From Tenrec ecaudatus (taxonomy: Eukaryota > Chordata > Mammalia > Afrosoricida > Tenrecidae), in assembly GCF_050624435.1 (NCBI RefSeq), contig NC_134545.1, positions 83,711,563-83,775,562 on the forward strand: 64,000 bases of DNA. The letters run 5' to 3'. Numbering within the stretch: position 1 is the first letter of the stretch; every line of letters starts with the position of its first letter. Of this stretch, positions 1 through 10,121 are shown in pieces. A model generated the notes under the pieces. That model saw only the letters and a program-made list of their open reading frames with translations. It ran no database searches and was not told where the DNA came from. The position numbers and the translations under genes are program-made.

Positions 1-118
1 GTCCTGTCCGATGTCTCCCTTCACCCCCTTTTCTGTTGTCCGTCCCCCAGGGAGGAGGTCACATGTAGATCCTTGTCATCGGTTCCCCTTGGGGTCCCTT
101 TCTATAAGTGCTTGTTGG
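1..118 (-). repeat. LINE 3'-end fragment, cut by the window edge
   Basis: The opening bases match the 3' untranslated part of the AATAAA-tailed LINE family that recurs in this window. The block around the GGGAGGAGGTCACATG motif is also seen at 22100 and 42950 in the same orientation. The copy reads in the minus direction and continues left of the window. Its right end, near 95-118, is blurred. Confidence 0.8.
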
Positions 119-2002
119 AAAGGTAAACCAGATAAATGCATATGTAAATAACGTTTCATAACGAAAACAAGGCACGAGGGGCCAAGCCACACGAGAGAGA
201 AGAAATCCCTGTGGAATGGCCTAGTGGCGCTGCTGCAATGTGCCTTCAAGCATGGGTAGGGTCCCTAACCAAAAACCAACTTGGGGCCATCGGGTGATGT
301 CCACTCCCAGCCACCCTGAAGGACAGGGCTGACTGCCCCCTGTGGGGCTGTGAGGCTGTGCCTCTTTGAAAGAGTTGAACTGGAGGGGAGTCCAGAGAGA
401 GGCATTTGAGGGAGAGCTAGACTGGCTTCACAAAAGCCCAGGTGAGATCAGGAAAGTGCTGCAAGGAGCCTGTGAACAAACCAGCAGGGCTGCCATGAAA
501 GTGGGAGGGAAACACCGGCCCAAGCATCGAACTGACCCTGGAAGGTGAGCGAGTCTGCCAGTTTGAGCATTCTGATGCACACTGCCAGAATAACCGAGGT
601 TCGGGAGGAAAGGAGTGACATGATGGGTATGATAGTTGAGAAATATTAAGCTGGTGTACTTCCCGACTGAAGATATGATTGTGGCAGTCAAGAGACAAGC
701 ATACAGATCAAGGGCACTGAATGTATGGCAAAGAAGGGCAAACTACAGCAGAATAAACTTAAGAACAAAAGATTAACCAAGACCTCTTTGTTAGGAGCAA
801 GTAAACCATGACACCACACAGACCAGAGAGGAAGTTAGGCAAAGGGGCAAGATTTCTAGGGTCTGAAGAACAAATCTTATTTTCATTTCTTCCACGATCA
901 CCAGTTTGTATGGAATTAAAGTTGTCTGAGCGGAGGGGAACAGGTAATTGTATTAACGGAGTAACCAGAGAAGCTGCCGGAGTGAGACATAAACAGGGAC
1001 TTGACAACGTTAGAGTGCTCGAAAAATCAGTGGAAAATGAAAGCACATGGCTTGTTAACTGTATTATTAATGATATAATTCAAGGGAAAACAAGCCTCAA
1101 AAAAGTCATACCAAGGAAGCGATCTGCATGAATTAACCAGAAAATCTCCCCAAGCTGGGACTATCAGTTCATTTCTAAATGTTAGGGCATGAAGGAACTC
1201 AAAGTACATCTCCTCTCATGACCCAAAACTATTATTTTTTTAAAACCAACAAGCCGCCGATGTCCTCCACTGCCATTTCTTAAAGGTAATTATCATCTCC
1301 AAATATTCCCTAAATGTGTCCTTCCCTGTGTAGAAACTTTGGCCTCACCCAAACTTAATTCATTTCTTAATCCCATTTAAAATATGTTAAATGTGTGTTG
1401 TAGATTTCCCGAAGTTGCCCTTAATAAAACTAAGCCCCTCCAGTTAGTTCTCTGCGGTTGACAAGCTCTTTTACCCACAATACCTCTTAAAATTCTCAGG
1501 AAGCAGCGTGAAGCAGGTCTTGCTAGCCTTACGTTACAGAGAAGCAGCAGGTCTGGGGCCAATCAGATGTGACAGAAGAAGGTGGGCAAAGAAAAGTCTC
1601 ACTCCACAGTTCATATTCTCCTCGCTGTCTCACCAAGGTGTGGATTTTATTGTATGGTGTTATTCTGAATTGTGTTTAAGTACCTCCTTTTACAAAAAAA
1701 TAATAATAAGATCGCTCTATGCAGGAGAGCCCATTATAGAGCAATTCATTACTGAGGAGGCCTAATGAGTTTATGATGCTCATAGTCTCTGAATCCTAAT
1801 GATTTGATGATGCTCATGACAATTATCTCTAAATGAAAAGTGACAAACAATGTATAATGTTTGCAAAATTGGGGAAGCCATAGCAAAAAAAAAAAGTCTG
1901 ACACAATTCGGCAATGCGTAAACAAAGAGAACGTGGGTGATTTAAGGAAGTGTGAGGATCAGAAGATGGGAATAGGAGACAGGAATAGGGCACGCCTTTA
2001 GA
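119..2002. other. HPSE2 intron 2, unique sequence
   Basis: This stretch lies downstream of HPSE2 exon 2 on the minus strand and therefore belongs to intron 2. I see AT-rich single-copy-looking sequence with no splice-flanked coding exon, RNA gene or repeat I can name. The open frames in it are short and show no family resemblance. Confidence 0.6.
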
Positions 2003-2195
2003 GGCCCTGGTGGCACACAGCTATAGTGCTCAACTGTTAGTCGAAAGGCCCAAGGAGATGGAGGCTCCTTCAGGGGAGGAAGTGGCCATCTGCTTCCGTA
2101 CAGATACGCAATCTAGGAAACCCAACAGGGCAGTTCTAGTCTGCCCTGTCCTGTTGCTATGACTAAATTCCACTCGACAGCAATGATTTCTTGGG
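2003..2195 (+). repeat. AfroSINE (tRNA-derived SINE), diverged
   Basis: It begins with GGCCCTGGTGGC, the usual head of this SINE. It has the interior block AGGAAACCCAACAGGGCAGTTCTA and ends near the CTATGACT...CACTCGACAGCAATGA tail that matches the family's 'gctatgagtcggaatcgactc' end. Several substitutions show it is not recent. It lies inside HPSE2 intron 2, antisense to the gene. Confidence 0.85.
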
Positions 2196-2422
2196 TTTGG
2201 GATTGTTTAATTGTTTGTTTCTTTTGTTTAGTCTCTAACTCTGCTAAGACCTCAAATACTGATATAATTCAGAGCATCTTATTACCTGGGAGACATAAAT
2301 TAAAAGGAGTTCAGCTAGGAGCAATAAAACAGACCAGTTTCTGGAAGGCCTGACTTTAAAGAAAGTTTTAAAAGAGTTAAATCCAGGTAGGCTAGATAAA
2401 AACCAGCTATTGGGTGAGGGGG

Positions 2423-2438
2423 TTTCTTTCTTTCTTTT

Positions 2439-2486
<48 letters not shown>

Positions 2487-2488
2487 TC
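2423..2488. repeat. (TTTC)n microsatellite
   Basis: A nearly pure tetranucleotide run, with one TTTTTC interruption, lies in HPSE2 intron 2. The lysine/glutamate-rich frames on the other strand are translation artefacts of the repeat. Confidence 0.98.
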
Positions 2489-4307
2489 GGGGGAGGGGGA
2501 GGAAGCTAATGCCCACACTAGAGATTGAAATCATTTTGATCTCTAGAAAACACAAAGAGGAATTGTTGTAAATATCTGGAGCATATTTCTAAAGGGAAAA
2601 TTCTGGAGAAATTTGCCAGCAAAAGCCTATGGACTAGAAGAACTTTCTCCCCTAGGCTGGTGAAAACAACATTCCTAGAGACATTTAATACCAGGTTGGA
2701 CAAAACAAGAAAGGATTCCAAATGGAACGGTCCTGTGCTGGCCCCTGAACTCTTAGGAGGACAGAAGATGACTTCTCCAGTCTTTTCCATTTCTGAGTAT
2801 TTCAATTCTATGAAATGTTACAGGAAGAAGCCTTCTGCCAACTTCCTTTCTCCCCTCCATGCCCACTTTCTCCTTTTACAAAGGGAAACAAATTACATCC
2901 CTCCTTATAAACAGATCTCATTGTTCTCAAAGAACTGGTAGTACAATCCCAGGTACGAGTTGAAGGGTGTGGGGAAAAGCCAATTCCAAAATGCATAATG
3001 CTCTTCCCTCCCCAATATGACTGGGGCTCTCACAAGTCTTTCTGCCAACTAAAGAGGGACTCGTTCAAATGGACTCAGAGAAGGGCTGTCACCTCAGGAA
3101 AACCAGAATATTCTCCCTTCTGCAGTCTGATCACGGACCTGAGACCCCGGGTCACATCTTCATCTGAGCTGCTGCTCAGAATTAGCTTTAACGCTTTACT
3201 CTGACAGCAAAATCTGTGTGCAGGCCACATCTTGTTGTTGTTGATTTGGAGGAAAGGGAGGGGAGCACTGGCTTGGATCCTTGAAAAGATGTAGCCTTAA
3301 GCACCTACCCACCTACTCCTGCTTCGGCAACAGCTATAAAAGAATATAAAGATAAGTCTGAGTCAGCTTCAAGCTCAAGAAGCAACGGTAATGCCATCAC
3401 TTCAAACAATGGTCCTAGGTTACCTTGAGATTGAACCAGTATCTCCCCCAGGAAATACAAGAACATTTTTTCTCAGTTTGCTTATTTAGAGGACAAGATG
3501 CAGCAACATCCAGAGGATTCTGGAAGCCTGGCCCTGGGTCCTTTAAAAATAAAACTGTAGTTCACCTAGAAGAAACAGCATGGCAGAGATAGCCCTTGGA
3601 GAATGGCCCCTGGTGCCTCTTCTATATAATCTCCACATCCTCCGTGACTGAAGACCCTCAACTCCCACTTGAAAGTGTATTCTTCTACCCCTGCAAAAAA
3701 GCTCAGATACTAAGACCAAATCCTCTATAGTTTTGTTTTGTGTGGGATATATTATATTCGTCTTTCCCTAGTAACAAGTAAGACTGTTCAAGTCTAAGAC
3801 TAAGCTGTCACAGTGGAATCTGATTTGGTGTTTTCAAAGTCCTTCCAAACCTTATCCTGGCAGGACAGAAGGCTGCTCTTCATAATCCCATTTCAAAACT
3901 AAACATGTCTTTTCCCAACATGAAATCAATCTAAAGGGGATTCTCCTGGAAAACGTTACAGTGGGAATCTCTTGTATCCTTGTCCCAGGAAGGTAAGAAA
4001 GAAAGAAAAAAATGTTAAGGCGGGGAGGACTTTGTGCTAGAAGGTGAGGAAGGGGACTTGACTGCTGATTCTGTAAAACTATGAACTTGACCCTGACATT
4101 CTGTAAAACTGCCAGACACCCTAGCCGGTTTGGGCTACCAGTTTGCTGGCTCAGAGACTGCAACTCAAAGAATGCGGGCCAGCAGAGACAGGGACGACCT
4201 GGGGAGCCCCCAGCACAGTCACTCAGTAATCTCTCATTCCAGAGCCCCTAGTAGGCAGCTACCAGGTGTTTCCAGCGGAGTTCCAACCAGGCTCTCCTCC
4301 AAATCAG

Positions 4308-4310
<3 letters not shown>
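2489..4310. other. HPSE2 intron 2, unique sequence
   Basis: This is intronic sequence 3' of HPSE2 exon 2. It contains no recognisable repeat or exon. The base composition is ordinary up to about 4000 and then becomes GC-richer toward exon 2. Confidence 0.55.
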
Positions 4311-4348
<38 letters not shown>

Positions 4349-4369
4349 ACAACAACACACACACCACAA
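4311..4369. repeat. (CA)n repeat just downstream of the HPSE2 exon 2 donor
   Basis: A pure CA run at 4311-4347 is followed by a degenerate CA/CACAA tail to 4369. On the HPSE2 transcript it reads as a (GU)n tract beginning about 47-70 nt after the exon 2 splice donor. GU-rich tracts near donors can bind splicing factors such as CELF proteins or TDP-43. An effect here is inference. Confidence 0.97.
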
Positions 4370-4416
4370 ACTTCCCCACCCACCCACCCTGCAAGAAGGA
4401 GAATCAAGTTTCTCAC

Positions 4417-4574
4417 CATCCTCATAGTTTTTGAGATAGTAATCTGGGCCAGGCCCCCCTCGGCTTTTCGCAGGGTTTCTCAGATTCTGGAACTGTAGGA
4501 AATCCGTCCTTTTGCCCCCGAAGCGCAGAAAGGCAGGCGATAGTCCCCGGGCCAAGGTCACCAGGCGCTTGGAG
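4417..4574 (-). CDS. HPSE2: HPSE2 exon 2 (heparanase 2), internal coding exon
   Basis: This 158-nt exon encodes residues about 97-149 of heparanase 2, a secreted GH79-family relative of heparanase that binds heparan sulfate but lacks heparanase activity. The minus strand shows a pyrimidine-rich acceptor ending in CTCCTCGCAG before 4574 and a GTGAGA donor starting at 4416. The translation contains LVTLARGLSPAFLRFGG and SRGGPGPDYYLKNYED, which I recognise as the start of the HPSE2 glycoside-hydrolase-like domain. Exon 1 ends with two bases (AG) of a serine codon and this exon supplies the C, giving L-S-S-K-R. The exon ends with a single G that would begin an aspartate codon in exon 3. No stop or frameshift is present. 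Exon 3 lies left of the window. The paralogue HPSE is excluded by the KRTDFLQFQNLRNPAKSR stretch. Confidence 0.96.
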
Positions 4575-5273
4575 CTGCGAGGAGAGAGAAGGCGAGAGGA
4601 AAGGATCCTGGGAAGACGCCAAGCGAGGCCCTCTTCCCCCTGCCGACCGGCGGCACCTGGCCGGGGCTGGGGACTTGGCAGTCCGTCTCCAGAGCACCCC
4701 AGCCCGCCCAGCTTCACCGGTGACGCCAAACGCGCCCAGCCAGCCGCAAGGTTTCTCCCACGGCTCCCCAAAGCCTCTCACTAAAGGTACTGATTTTTCA
4801 AAGGGTTCGAATGAGTGCTTGTTGTGGTCAGGCGGGAGGGGTGCTTCTGTGGTGAACCAAGGGTTCAGGAGCCATCCCCCAACTCCTGCCACAGCCCCCA
4901 GGCGCTCCGGACGCGGGGACAAGCAGTGAGTCGCCTGCTGGACTCCCACCAGTGCCAAGCGTCTACCCTGAAAGTGGGGTCCTGGCTCCGCAGCCGCTGA
5001 GCCACCGCAGCCTGGTGCAGGAAATTACCAGGCGTTTTCCTCTCAAACCAAGTCCGAGCCCGAGGTCCAGGTGATTCCCACCGCACCCGCCACGGGGTCG
5101 CTGTGAGTGGGAGTCTCCTGGGCGACACTGGACCACAACACCACAAAGTCCAAGTTGACTTTCTTTGCAGGATTTCACCACTGCATCCATCTCCCAAGCG
5201 CTCCGCGCCCCCCACACCGCCCGCAGCCCGAGGTTCCTGGGCAGACCTACACCTAGAGAACCGTGCAGGAGCA

Positions 5274-5274
<1 letters not shown>

Positions 5275-5319
<45 letters not shown>
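5275..5319. repeat. (CA)n microsatellite in HPSE2 intron 1
   Basis: A pure CA run of about 22 units is followed by CGAGCGCACACACGC. It reads as GU in the HPSE2 transcript. Confidence 0.98.
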
Positions 5320-5322
<3 letters not shown>

Positions 5323-5565
5323 CGCACACACGCAGTAAAAGCTAGATCTCTTTAGCCCCTGACATCCTCAACTTTATCTCCCAAAAGCTATCCCCTCCCC
5401 ACCCCCCCACCCCCAAGCTATGCTCCATCACCTCTCACTTTGGGGAACTGGGAGGCGGGGAGGTAAACTGAAATGGGCCGAATTGTGGAGCCTGTGCGTC
5501 GGAGGGAAGGCCCGACGCCCCAGGAAATTGGCACTACCATCTCTTTCGGCTCCGGATTGCCATAC

Positions 5566-5731
5566 TTTTTTTTTCTTTTTTTACATTTTATTAGGGACTC
5601 ATACAACTCTTATCACAATCCATACATATACATACATCAATTGTATAAAGCACATCCATACATTCCCTGCCCCAATCATTCTCAAGGCATTTGCTCTCCA
5701 CTTAAGCCCCTTGCATCAGGTCCTCATTTTT
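5566..5731 (-). repeat. LINE 3' end inserted in HPSE2 intron 1
   Basis: This is a 5'-truncated copy of the AATAAA-tailed LINE. On the minus strand it ends with GTATGAGTCCCTAATAAAATG followed by an A-rich tail (5566-5582). Only about 165 bp is present, and GC-rich island DNA flanks it on both sides. It lies in the sense orientation of HPSE2, so a canonical AATAAA falls in the pre-mRNA. Confidence 0.93.
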
Positions 5732-7090
5732 GTTTTTTGTTTTTTAAGGAGAAAGAACAGAGAGTCCGCCGCGGCGGCTTCCACTTCACCGGGCGGCGCG
5801 ACTCTGGGACTGCGTTGCTGGTTCCAGCCCGGGAAACCCAAGTCCAACGGGAAGCCTACAGAATGGGGAAGGAGGCGGCGACGCGACAAAAGGCACTTGG
5901 TGCGGACACGGCCGGGAACCGGAAGGGTCGCGGGACCCCCGACTCCAGGCTGCGTCCTCCGGCCGGCACGGGCGGTCGTCGGGTGGCCGGGGACTCCCGC
6001 GCGAGGCCACCCCGGGGAGACAGCCCTGCGGACCCTCGCGCGCAGTCAGCCCCGGGGGCCCGCCGGGCCGCCCTTCCCCTCCGAGCCCAGGGTCCCGCTC
6101 CCCTCCGCGGCCCGCGGCTCCGCACGGGCGCCTGGGGCTGCAGTTTGGAAAGTCACCCGGGAGGAGTGGGCGCCGCGAGAGCAGGGCCGGGCCGGGCCGC
6201 GCGCACGGCGTTCGTTCCGAGGAGCCCACGCCGGGGGAGCGCCAGGGCGCCCTGGGCCGCAGGCAGGCACCTCGGCCGAGGACGCCGGGCTGCGCGGGGC
6301 TGTCCCCGCCCTCTCGGCCCAGGCTGCAGCGGAACCGAAATGGCCCCGGCGGCTGCGCCGGAACCGCGCTCCCCGGGGCGCCGCCCGCTACCTGCCGCGC
6401 CCGCCGAGGGCCGGGCCGAGCCTGCCGGGGCGCGCGCCGGGGAGTGACCGTACTCACGGAAGACGCGCCGGCCGGCTCAGGCGCCGGCTTGGAGGGAATT
6501 TTAAAAAACTCAACACTGGATTTCCACATTGCAAACTATTTTCCCCCTTAACGCCCCCCCCCCAAAAAAAAACCAACCCTCTAAACACTGCAACTCTGTC
6601 CCTGCTAGGAGGGGATCGCGGTGGCCTTACTGCTGGCCAGCAGCCGCCCGGGAAGAGGGGGCCCCGACACCTAAATTCCGCCCCCCGAGCAAAAGCCAGG
6701 CACGATCACAGATGTCCCGGGATCCGCTGAGACGTCTCCGGGGCATCTCCCAGATCCTCCACGCTCCCGTTAGACGCGCGGGGGCCCGAGCGGGGATTTT
6801 CCTCCTCCTTCTTTGAAGGAAAACTAAACTCTGCAGTTACCGCAGGAGATTTGAGGAGGAGGGACGGGGGAGGAGGGGGGGCATTCCGTCTATATAGAGC
6901 TCCTGACAATGACCTCAAGTCTTGGAGCCGACAGAGGAAGATAGAAAACCAAAACTTCGCAAATCCGATGCCACTTGCCCGCCGCCCGAGCCTCTGCTTA
7001 ATGAAATTCGTTTCTGTCTGGGAGTGGGAGAGAACTGACGGAACGATCTGTCCGTGGAAAATTCCACTTTCCTGCGAATCCCGCTTGAAC

Positions 7091-7169
7091 ACTCACAGAC
7101 ACACATGCAGACACGCGCGCGCGCGCACACACACACACATACATACGCACGCACACACGCGCGCACACC
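7091..7169. repeat. CG/CA alternating tract (Z-DNA-prone) in HPSE2 intron 1
   Basis: Alternating purine-pyrimidine sequence includes (CG)n at about 7112-7125, (CA)n, and a second CGCGCG block near 7158. No coding content. Confidence 0.9.
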
Positions 7170-7548
7170 CATTCCTCTCGGGTCTTTGTGGCGCGAGATC
7201 TTTTCTTCGCTTTGGAAACCGCTCTAAAGCTCTCGTTTCTTTTTCAGAAGGAAACGGGGAGGCTAATTGTGGATATATGTAAGCATCACATTTTTTCAGT
7301 CATAACTGATAAGTTTCTGAAATGCCTTCTGCATTGCAAACATGTGCATCTTAATAGAAAACATTGCTTTTCTAAATCACCAGTTACAGCCGCGCAGAAA
7401 GTACTCCAGGAGGAGGGGAAACCTCCTTTCTTCTCTTGGAGAGATCCGCCTGGCTTGTTCTCGTCTTCTTCTCCAGAATAGGGGGGTGGGGTGGGGGCTG
7501 AGGATATTACTTAAAAAAAAAGAGGATCCATGGAAACCCCTGGCTTAC

Positions 7549-7838
7549 CTTAAGAAATCGAGCCAGCCATCATGAATGATGGACGGGTCCAGCTGCAGAG
7601 AGAGGAAGTTTGCATTGACTGTCCTCGCTGGGCTCTTGGTGCTCACATCAAGGAGAATCAGAGTCTTTTCCTTCATCCCTGGAGCTCTGGCTACGGGCAA
7701 GGGCCTCCTGTCTCCAGCTTGGGAGGACAGGGAGAGATGGAGCGACAGCGCGGAGGAGAGGGCCACCAGGGCTAGGCACGCGGGGGGGCGGGAGCTGCTG
7801 GAGGGCATGGCTGCGGGGCACACACCGAGCACCCCCAT
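7549..7838 (-). CDS. HPSE2: HPSE2 exon 1 (heparanase 2), first coding exon with signal peptide
   Basis: The exon encodes residues 1-96 and two bases of codon 97. Heparanase 2 is a secreted heparan-sulfate-binding protein of family GH79, and loss of it causes urofacial syndrome in humans. The frame starts MGVLGVCPAAMPSSSSRP. A hydrophobic stretch at residues about 20-40 (CLALVALSSALSLHLSLSS) forms the signal peptide, with likely cleavage near SSQA/GD. The mature start GDRRPLPV, then KEKTLILLDVST and NFLSLQLDPSIIHDGWLDFL, are strongly HPSE2-like. The donor is TTAAG/GTAAGC at 7548. I chose the ATG at 7836-7838 because it aligns with the human start. A second in-frame ATG at codon 11 (7806-7808) has a better -3 purine. 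The phase joins exactly to exon 2. No damaging change is visible. Confidence 0.95.
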
Positions 7839-8020
7839 GAAATGCCTCGCTTTTAAACCTCTCTTCCTACAGGGGCTCGCTGGTGACTAATTGTCCTTAT
7901 CTAAAGTGTGTGTCTGTCTGCCTTTTTCCCCCCTTTTTTTTCCCTTCCTTTTTTTCTCCCCCTCTCGCTCTCTTTTTTTTTCTCCCACCCCCCCCCCTTT
8001 TTTTTTCAGTGTTTTGGTGC
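7839..8020 (-). promoter_or_regulatory. HPSE2 5' UTR and proximal promoter
   Basis: This is the sequence immediately upstream of the HPSE2 start codon on the minus strand. A TTTAAAA about 15-22 bp before the ATG is too close to be a normal TATA box for this start. No other convincing TATA is seen, consistent with a CpG-island-type promoter. The transcription start cannot be placed from sequence alone. Confidence 0.55.
7919..8008. repeat. Long polypyrimidine/polypurine tract upstream of HPSE2
   Basis: About 90 nt of almost pure C/T on the plus strand is broken only by single G and A bases near 7965 and 7988. It is a polypurine tract on the HPSE2 coding strand, about 80-170 bp upstream of the start codon. 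Confidence 0.9.
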
Positions 8021-8900
8021 TGGTGGAACGAACTCACGCCCCGAGCCAGCCTTCTCGGCGTCTCGTGCCAAGAGCACTCGTTCACCAGCACCGCCCCTTT
8101 AAGAGATTTCGACTGCAGACATTTTTTAACTTTTTAAAGGTAAAGCAGCGGGGGTGGGGGGGGCGGAGGAGGAGAAAGGGGTGGCGTTGTACCCTCCTGG
8201 TTTAACCCTCTAGGGTCGGGAAGTGGAGCGGGGAGGGAACCGGGCTGGCGCGCCCGGGGATTCGGTTTTCCGGCCCTTCCTGCGCAGCACCGGCGAGGAG
8301 GGTGCGAGCTCCTGCCGGACCAGAGAACCCCGAGGCAGCCCCGGGCTCTCCGGGCAGCGTCCGCACCGGCCGCGCGGCACGCCACCCGCTCGGGACCCTT
8401 TTCTTGGGGTTGCTGCAGTCCTGGGCGGGATGGTTACGTTGCCGAAGGGTCCTGGGCGACCAAATGCAGAGCGCAGCCAGCGGCAGACTCGGTGAGCGCA
8501 GCGCGGACCTCCGCGCAGGGAAGCTTCGTCTGGCGCCGTCGGGGCCGAGGGTGGGCAGCTGGAGAGTCCCGCGCGGCCAGGTCAAAGGGCACCTTGGCCC
8601 CAGGTGAGCAGCAGGACGTGGTCTGCCCAAGGGCCCAAGGATCCAGCCTGGGCTTGGCAAGTCTGGGCGGCCGGGCGCCCATCTGAGCTTGGGCACTAAG
8701 TCCCCTGCACAGGCCATGCTTTGAGGGCTGCCCCTGGCATTACCCCTCCTGCCCGGGAAGCAAGGCTGAAGGGGAGCAGAGTCGCCCTGGGGGGCAGTCA
8801 AAGGGCTATCCGTGAGCGGGCCCCTGGGTGTGGTGGGAGAGGGCACCGGAAGTCTGCCGCAGGGCCCCCAGCCCTACTCTTCGTGTCCCCACCCGCTGCA
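8021..8900. promoter_or_regulatory. CpG island upstream of HPSE2
   Basis: This is a second CpG-dense block, strongest at about 8220-8600 (for example CGCACCGGCCGCGCGGCACG). It sits upstream of exon 1 and is a good candidate for core and upstream promoter. GC-driven open frames on both strands show no protein family resemblance. Confidence 0.75.
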
Positions 8901-9211
8901 GCTTGCAGACTGTATCCTGGATTCCCTTGAAGGTGTTGAGGATGGAGGGATGGAGGGTGGAGACGGTATGGTTTCCTGCTCTTAGTTAGCTCTCATATTC
9001 AGCTTCTTTCTGGGATTCTGCGGGCCTTCTACTTGGCAGATAGAGAACACTACTTTATGCGAAGCGTTCTCGAGCCTCCTTGGTATTGTCTGGCCTCCTC
9101 GGAATCAAACAGGCAAAAGCCTAGAACCCAAAGCAAAGCTTTCCCAGCGATAGACACCTCACGAGGCCATCTCTGAACCCAGCACAAACTGTAATGGCAA
9201 ATTGCCTGCGC

Positions 9212-9406
<195 letters not shown>

Positions 9407-10084
9407 CTGATTCATAAGACTGATGAATCTGAAGAGGACTGGATTAAGTGACCTTCCACCAAGCCCCCTTAGGAGCGAGCCTCTGCCCAAGTAAGATACC
9501 AGAAATTCAAAGGTGTGGTTAAGTCAGACTGGGAACGATCATGAAGACTTTTTAAGTTGAAGCGGAAAAAAAATTTCAAGTTATATCATTTAAAGATATT
9601 TTAAAATCAAGATAATACTGGAAAATTCAGATGTGTGCTCTGGTGGTGAAAGGCCTGTTTTCTCAGTTTCTGAGAATGCCTTCCACATCTAGATCCTTTC
9701 AAATATGTGGGGGAGGGGGAGGGGAGGAGTGGATGGGTGAGGTAACTTCTAAACGAAATTACTGTGATTTTTAAATATAAACTAGGTACCTCCTAGAGAC
9801 CATTGCATCCTGGTGAGCAGAGACTTGCTTATCTTTGCATCCCCAGACCTGTATGGAAGCATGCTCTGCAGTGTGAAATCAAAGACTGCGCTTAAGTCAA
9901 ATGATTGGGTATCACTTTTGTCACAGTACATCTTGTTATGATATGGGTTTCTTTTCAGTAATTTGTTTTCCCAGATATTAGGATTTTCCTAGTCATCTCG
10001 AGACATCAGGAAATACTTGCCTTGCAAATTCAGAAGCCCCTTCTGTTGATTTACTATAATCAGAATGAAAACAAACAAGCCGAA

Positions 10085-10121
<37 letters not shown>

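Larger units (their letters stand above)
4500..6480. promoter_or_regulatory. CpG-rich region over HPSE2 exon 2 and intron 1
   Basis: GC content and CpG density are high from about 4500, and extreme at about 5750-6470, where runs such as GCCGGGCCGCGCGCACGGCG occur. The island is interrupted by a (CA)n tract and a LINE tail. It lies inside the transcribed gene, about 1-3 kb downstream of the HPSE2 start codon. It looks like an unmethylated promoter-proximal island. Long open frames in it on both strands are products of GC richness. Confidence 0.75.
4575..7548 (-). other. HPSE2: HPSE2 intron 1
   Basis: The intron runs from GTAAGC at 7548 to the CAG ending at 4575 and is 2,974 bp long. It holds a CpG island, two CA-rich tracts and one LINE 3' end. 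No additional exon with matching phase is visible. Confidence 0.93.

Noticed and set aside
4130..4498. 122-codon plus-strand frame next to HPSE2 exon 2
   Set aside because: It runs antisense across a (CA)n array and the real exon. No family resemblance and no splice context.
5420..6730. 436-codon plus-strand open frame and overlapping 324-codon and 247-codon frames
   Set aside because: They lie in the CpG island of HPSE2 intron 1. They are Pro/Arg/Gly/Ala-rich in all frames and cross a LINE tail. They show no domain. GC richness removes stop codons.
7850..7857. TTTAAAA upstream of the HPSE2 ATG as a TATA box
   Set aside because: It lies only about 15-22 bp before the start codon. A start site 25-30 bp downstream would fall inside the coding sequence.
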